In this document: piece by piece, positions 8,117 through 10,867 of the stretch
How positions within the stretch are numbered: position 1 is the first letter of the stretch
How the letters are laid out: every line of letters starts with the position of its first letter
Origin: an uncultured Clostridium sp.
Lineage (GTDB): Bacteria; Bacillota_A; Clostridia; TANB77; CAG-508
DNA: 10,867 bases
Direction of reading: 5' to 3'
NCBI GenBank assembly: GCA_951800935.1
Contig: CATOLW010000023.1
Coordinates: 1-10,867 of the forward strand
Notes under the pieces: generated by a model
Seen by the model: only the letters and a program-made list of their open reading frames with translations
What the model was told of the DNA's origin: nothing
Databases searched by the model: none
Made by a program: the position numbers and the translations under genes

Positions 8117-8626
8117 TTATTCCATTAAACCTGGTATTAGATGAAATACAATTTTTCCTTTTTCTAAATCCACTTGTTTTAATACATCTGGAATTCCTGG
8201 TAAAAGGACTTGTTTTCCTAATTCATCTTTTACAACATATATATCGTTACTTCCTGTATTGAAAATATCATCTATTTTTCCTAAAAGTTGACCTTCGTCA
8301 GTATATGCTTCTAAGCCTAGTAAATCTACAATATAGTAAACACCTTCTTCTAAAGGTTCTTCTTTGCTTCTATCTACTAATAGATAACTTTGACGTAGAT
8401 TGTTTGCTTCTTCTGGTGTATTGATTCCTTTTAGTTTCATTAATACCATATTTTTATGATATTTTACTTCTTCGATTTCATATTCTTTTTTTACTTTTTT
8501 CGTTTCGATATATACGGTTTTTAATTTGTCAAATCGATTAATATCATCAGTGAATGGTTTAATTTTTACCATTCCTTTAATTCCAAAAGTATTTACAATT
8601 TGACCAATTTCAAGATATTTTGTCAT
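8117..8626 (-). CDS. rimM: Ribosome maturation factor RimM
   Basis: Helps late assembly of the 30S head, where it works with S19. 169 residues. The N-terminal RimM domain begins YLEIGQIVNTFGIKGMVKI, with a PRC-barrel in the second half (VYYIVDLLGLEAYTDEGQLLGKI..., NDIYVVKDELGKQVLLPGIPDVLKQVDLEKG). Start is ATG 8624-8626. The upstream in-frame GTG at 8641 is part of GTGGAG, the ribosome binding site, 9 bases ahead of the ATG. It follows khpA by 15 bases and precedes trmD by 15 bases, as in other Firmicutes. Confidence 0.95.
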   Translation of the reverse strand: MTKYLEIGQIVNTFGIKGMVKIKPFTDDINRFDKLKTVYIETKKVKKEYEIEEVKYHKNMVLMKLKGINTPEEANNLRQSYLLVDRSKEEPLEEGVYYIVDLLGLEAYTDEGQLLGKIDDIFNTGSNDIYVVKDELGKQVLLPGIPDVLKQVDLEKGKIVFHLIPGLME

Positions 8627-8641
8627 ATTTTTAAACTCCAC

Positions 8642-8872
8642 TTATCCAATAAATTCAACTGTAACTCTTTTTTGTTCTTTGGCTGCTACAGATTTCATGA
8701 CAGTTCTAATAGATTTTGCAAGTCTTCCTTGTTTTCCTATAATTCTTCCCATATCACCATCTGCTACTTTTACTTCAAATACAATTGATTTTTCGCCATC
8801 TAATTCTTTGATTTCAACTGCTTCTTTATTGTCTACTAAGTTCAAAATAATCGTTTCTAAGATATCTTTCAT
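8642..8872 (-). CDS. khpA: KH-domain RNA-binding protein KhpA (YlqC)
   Basis: Small RNA-binding protein of 76 residues that, with KhpB in relatives, affects cell division and elongation and binds many RNAs. A single KH domain fills it; the nucleic-acid loop GRIIGKQGR (GxxG, about residues 42-50) is intact and is followed by the helix AKSIRTVMKSVAAKE and the strand KRVTVEF. TGGAGG lies 7 bases before ATG 8870-8872. It sits between rpsP and rimM, its standard place. Confidence 0.93.
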   Translation of the reverse strand: MKDILETIILNLVDNKEAVEIKELDGEKSIVFEVKVADGDMGRIIGKQGRLAKSIRTVMKSVAAKEQKRVTVEFIG

Positions 8873-8884
8873 GTTAAACCTCCA

Positions 8885-9115
8885 TTATGCTTTTTCAATT
8901 AAAGCTTTTACTGTGTCTGTTGGTTTTGCACCATTTTTAATCCATTTTTCAACTTTTTCTTTGTCTAAACAGATTGTTGCTGGTTCTGTCATTGGGTCAT
9001 AAGTTCCTAATTGCTCGATTATTCTACCATCTCTTGGACTTCTTGAGTCTGCTACTACAATATGATAAAATGGAGCTTTTTTCTTTCCTTGTCTTTGTAA
9101 TCTGATTTTTACCAT
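8885..9115 (-). CDS. rpsP: Ribosomal protein S16
   Basis: Small-subunit protein that stabilises the 5' domain of 16S rRNA. 76 residues, slightly short but complete. [40 protein letters not shown] and the C-terminal [16 protein letters not shown] are canonical. The start ATG 9113-9115 follows TGGAGGTGA; the frame is open further upstream (21 codons) through the leader, but that part has no family match. khpA follows after 12 bases. The leader upstream contains two hairpins, listed separately. Confidence 0.96.
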   Translation of the reverse strand: MVKIRLQRQGKKKAPFYHIVVADSRSPRDGRIIEQLGTYDPMTEPATICLDKEKVEKWIKNGAKPTDTVKALIEKA

Positions 9116-9154
9116 TTTTTTCACCTCCATAAAATTTACATCTATATATGTATA

Positions 9155-9218
9155 CAAAATCATTTCATGATTTTGCATAAGTTATCTGTAACGCTTGTTC
9201 CTCGCTAACAGCTAACTT
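9155..9218 (-). promoter_or_regulatory. Two consecutive hairpins in the ffh-rpsP gap
   Basis: One is a 9-bp perfect stem CAAAATCAT/ATGATTTTG with a 3-nt loop (9155-9175). The other is the imperfect 40-nt hairpin bounded by AAGTTA (9179-9184) and TAACTT (9213-9218), with a second CTGT/ACAG block inside. On the minus strand neither is followed by a run of T, so they are not ordinary terminators. They lie 40-100 bases before the S16 start and may control S16 translation or RNA processing. Confidence 0.45.
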
Positions 9219-9240
9219 AAAAATTTAAAAACATAGTTAA

Positions 9241-10594
9241 TTAAAATTTAAAGTTTTTTAAGGCATTTTCATCCATTCCATTTAGTAATTTTTTCATGCC
9301 ACCTTTATTATTTTTCATTTGTTTCATCATTTTCTGAGTCATTTCAAATGACTTGATAAATTTATTGATGTCTTGTACAGTTGTTCCACTTCCCTTTGCA
9401 ATACGTTGTCTACGACTTGCATTTAATAGTCTTGTATCTCTTTTTTCCTTTTTGGTCATAGAACAAATGATAGCTTCTATTTTTTCAAATTCTTTGTCAT
9501 CTACTTTTAAATCTTTGATTTGATTCATTCCTGGTATCATTTTTAAAAGTGAAGAAAATGACCCCATCTTTTTTACTTGTCTTAATTGTGCTAGGTAATC
9601 ATCTAAGTCTAATTCTTTTTTCTTAAGTTGCTTTTCTAATTTTTCAGCTTCTTCTAAATCAAATGCTTCTTCTGCTTTTTCTATTACTGATAAGATATCT
9701 CCCATTCCTAAAATTCTACTTGCCATTCTTTCTGGGTGGAATACTTCAATATCGCTTAACTTTTCTCCTGTTGCTGCAAATTTGATTGGTCTTCCAGTTA
9801 CTTTTTTAACAGATAATGCGCTACCACCTCTGGTGTCACCATCTAATTTCGTCAGTACCACACCATCGATGCCAATTGCTTCATTGAATTTTTCTGCTAC
9901 ATTAACGGCATCTTGACCTGTCATACTGTCTACTACTAATAGTATTTCGTGTGGTTTGATATTGCTTTTTAGGTTCTTTAATTCTTCCATTAGTGCTTCA
10001 TCAATGTGCAGACGTCCTGCTGTATCTAGTATGATAACATCATTTAATTTAGAAATTGCTGTTGACATAGCTTGTTTGGCAATATGAACAACGTCTTTTG
10101 AAGTTTCATTTGCAAATACAGGAATGTTTAGTTGTTTTCCTACTACTTGTAATTGCTTAATTGCTGCTGGTCGATAAATATCACAAGCTACTAATAATGG
10201 ATTTTTTCCTTGCTTTCTTAATAAATTAGCAAGCTTTCCTGAAGTTGTTGTTTTACCAGACCCTTGTAATCCTACCATCATAATAACAGTAGGTGGATTG
10301 GGCGTAAAATTGATTTTGCTTTCTGTTCCTCCGAAGTAAATCTACTAATTCATCTTTTACGATTTTAATAACTTGTTGTCCTGGTGTTAATGATTTTAAA
10401 ACGTCTTGACCTAAAGCTTTTTCCTGAATTGTTGCAATAAAGTCTTTTACTATTTTGTAGTTAACATCTGCTTCTAAAAGGGCAAGTTTTACCTCTCTTA
10501 ACATTTCTTTTAAATCCGATTCTGTTATTCTTGCTTTTCCTCTGATTTTTCTAGTTATTTCTTGTAGTCTAGAAGATAATCCTTCAAAAGCCAT
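9241..10594 (-). CDS. ffh: Signal recognition particle GTPase Ffh (read through a +1 shift)
   Basis: SRP54 homologue that binds SRP RNA and signal sequences and delivers ribosomes to FtsY. It starts at ATG 10592-10594 (MAFEGLSSRL) behind AAAGGAG. The N domain covers residues 1-87 and the G domain follows, with P-loop GLQGSGKTTTSGKLA, DTAGRLHID and TKLDGDTRGG. The M domain (MGDILSVIEKAEE, MIPGMNQIKD, RRQRIAKGSGTTV) is Met-rich at the end. The frame breaks at CGG 10331-10333 between N and G domains. The zero frame runs 26 more codons into unrelated sequence and stops. A +1 shift gives VDLL-G-GTESKINFTPNPPTVIMMVGLQG, the expected Ffh sequence, with Gly at the point where relatives have LMGG or VMGE. 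The joined protein is 450 residues, as in B. subtilis. The fragment beginning at ATG 10281 lacks the N domain and would be nonfunctional. Second gene of the cluster. Confidence 0.95.
10330..10336 (-). other. Candidate +1 frameshift site CTT-CGG-A in ffh
   Basis: The coding strand reads TTA CTT CGG A GGA ACA GAA. Skipping one base gives L-L-G-G-T-E, which matches the Ffh family exactly; the first Gly is conserved. The heptamer CTT-CGG-A is very close to the Ty1 +1 frameshift site CUU-AGG-C, where tRNA-Leu slips while a scarce arginine codon waits and Gly is next in the new frame. In both, CUU precedes a poorly read Arg codon and a Gly codon follows the shift. Confidence 0.78.
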
Positions 10595-10621
10595 CTGTTT
10601 CACTCCTTTTTTCTTTTTCCC

Positions 10622-10867
10622 TTAAGTCAAACGATTTAATTCTTTTTTGATTTTTTCTAAGATAAGGCTCATTTGCTTGCTGGTATCGTTTTTCTGAGCC
10701 TTTTCCAGTTCTGCTAAAATTCTTTCAACTTGCTTTTCTTGCTTTAACGTTTTTTTCATAAATAGTAGTTTTTCTTCATATTCAAAAAGTTTTTTTTCAC
10801 TTTTTTTTAAAATGTCTCGAACTGCTTGCCTTGTTATTTCATTATTTTCTGCAATTTCTGATAAAGA
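10622..10867 (-). CDS. ylxM: YlxM/UPF0122 helix-turn-helix protein, partial (5' end missing)
   Basis: C-terminal 81 residues of the small protein encoded next to ffh, known in relatives to associate with the SRP pathway. The fragment begins SLSEIAENNEITRQAVRDIL, the helix-turn-helix typical of the family, followed by KKSEKKLFEYEEKLLF and a charged C-terminal coiled-coil-like stretch. It ends at TAA 10622-10624, 27 bases before ffh, which lies directly downstream as in other Firmicutes. It uses AGG and CGA as Arg codons but no CGG. Not seen on the open-frame listing because it has no start codon within the window. Confidence 0.92.
   Translation of the reverse strand, partial: SLSEIAENNEITRQAVRDILKKSEKKLFEYEEKLLFMKKTLKQEKQVERILAELEKAQKNDTSKQMSLILEKIKKELNRLT

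Noticed and set aside
10253..10330. Zero-frame tail of ffh after CGG as a genuine short N-domain protein
   Set aside because: The 26-residue tail has no family match, and an N domain alone has no known role. It is the out-of-frame reading of the conserved Ffh sequence.

Overview
The window is AT-rich bacterial DNA with Firmicutes (Clostridia-like) features. It has strong AGGAGG-type ribosome binding sites, AGA as the main arginine codon, short intergenic gaps and the gene order ylxM-ffh-rpsP-khpA-rimM-trmD-rplS known from Bacillus and Clostridium. The prepilin-like N-terminus also resembles those of uncultured gut Clostridia. I cannot name the genus. All genes are on the minus strand except dapA and dapB.

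Layout, left to right: a membrane site-2-type metalloprotease (M50, C-terminus cut by the edge); lysS, with its own promoter; an intrinsic terminator; a large pilin-like surface protein with a LamG-like C-terminal domain; tRNA-Gln(CUG); a 56-nt degenerate tRNA-like sequence and the promoter that probably serves the tRNA; a YgjP/DUF45-type metallopeptidase homologue whose HExxH is HQxxH; the divergent dapA-dapB pair of lysine/diaminopimelate synthesis; a shared two-way terminator; then, read right to left, the ylxM-ffh-rpsP-khpA-rimM-trmD-rplS cluster for signal recognition particle, ribosomal proteins and ribosome/tRNA maturation. L19 carries an acidic tail of about 100 residues.

The most remarkable observation is a recoding pattern. 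Three unrelated genes (the M50 protease, lysS and ffh, the last two normally essential) are each interrupted by one extra base, and all three breaks have the same form: a pyrimidine-only codon, then in-frame CGG, then A (TTC-CGG-A, CCT-CGG-A, CTT-CGG-A). Skipping one base at CGG (+1) puts GGA (Gly) in frame and restores a full-length, well-conserved protein each time. By hand scan of about 3,200 codons in the window I find no other in-frame CGG, although CGG occurs out of frame many times. This suggests that CGG is unassigned or starved in this organism and that ribosomes shift +1 there; the ffh site closely resembles the yeast Ty1 heptamer CUU-AGG-C. A systematic sequencing fault is the main alternative.
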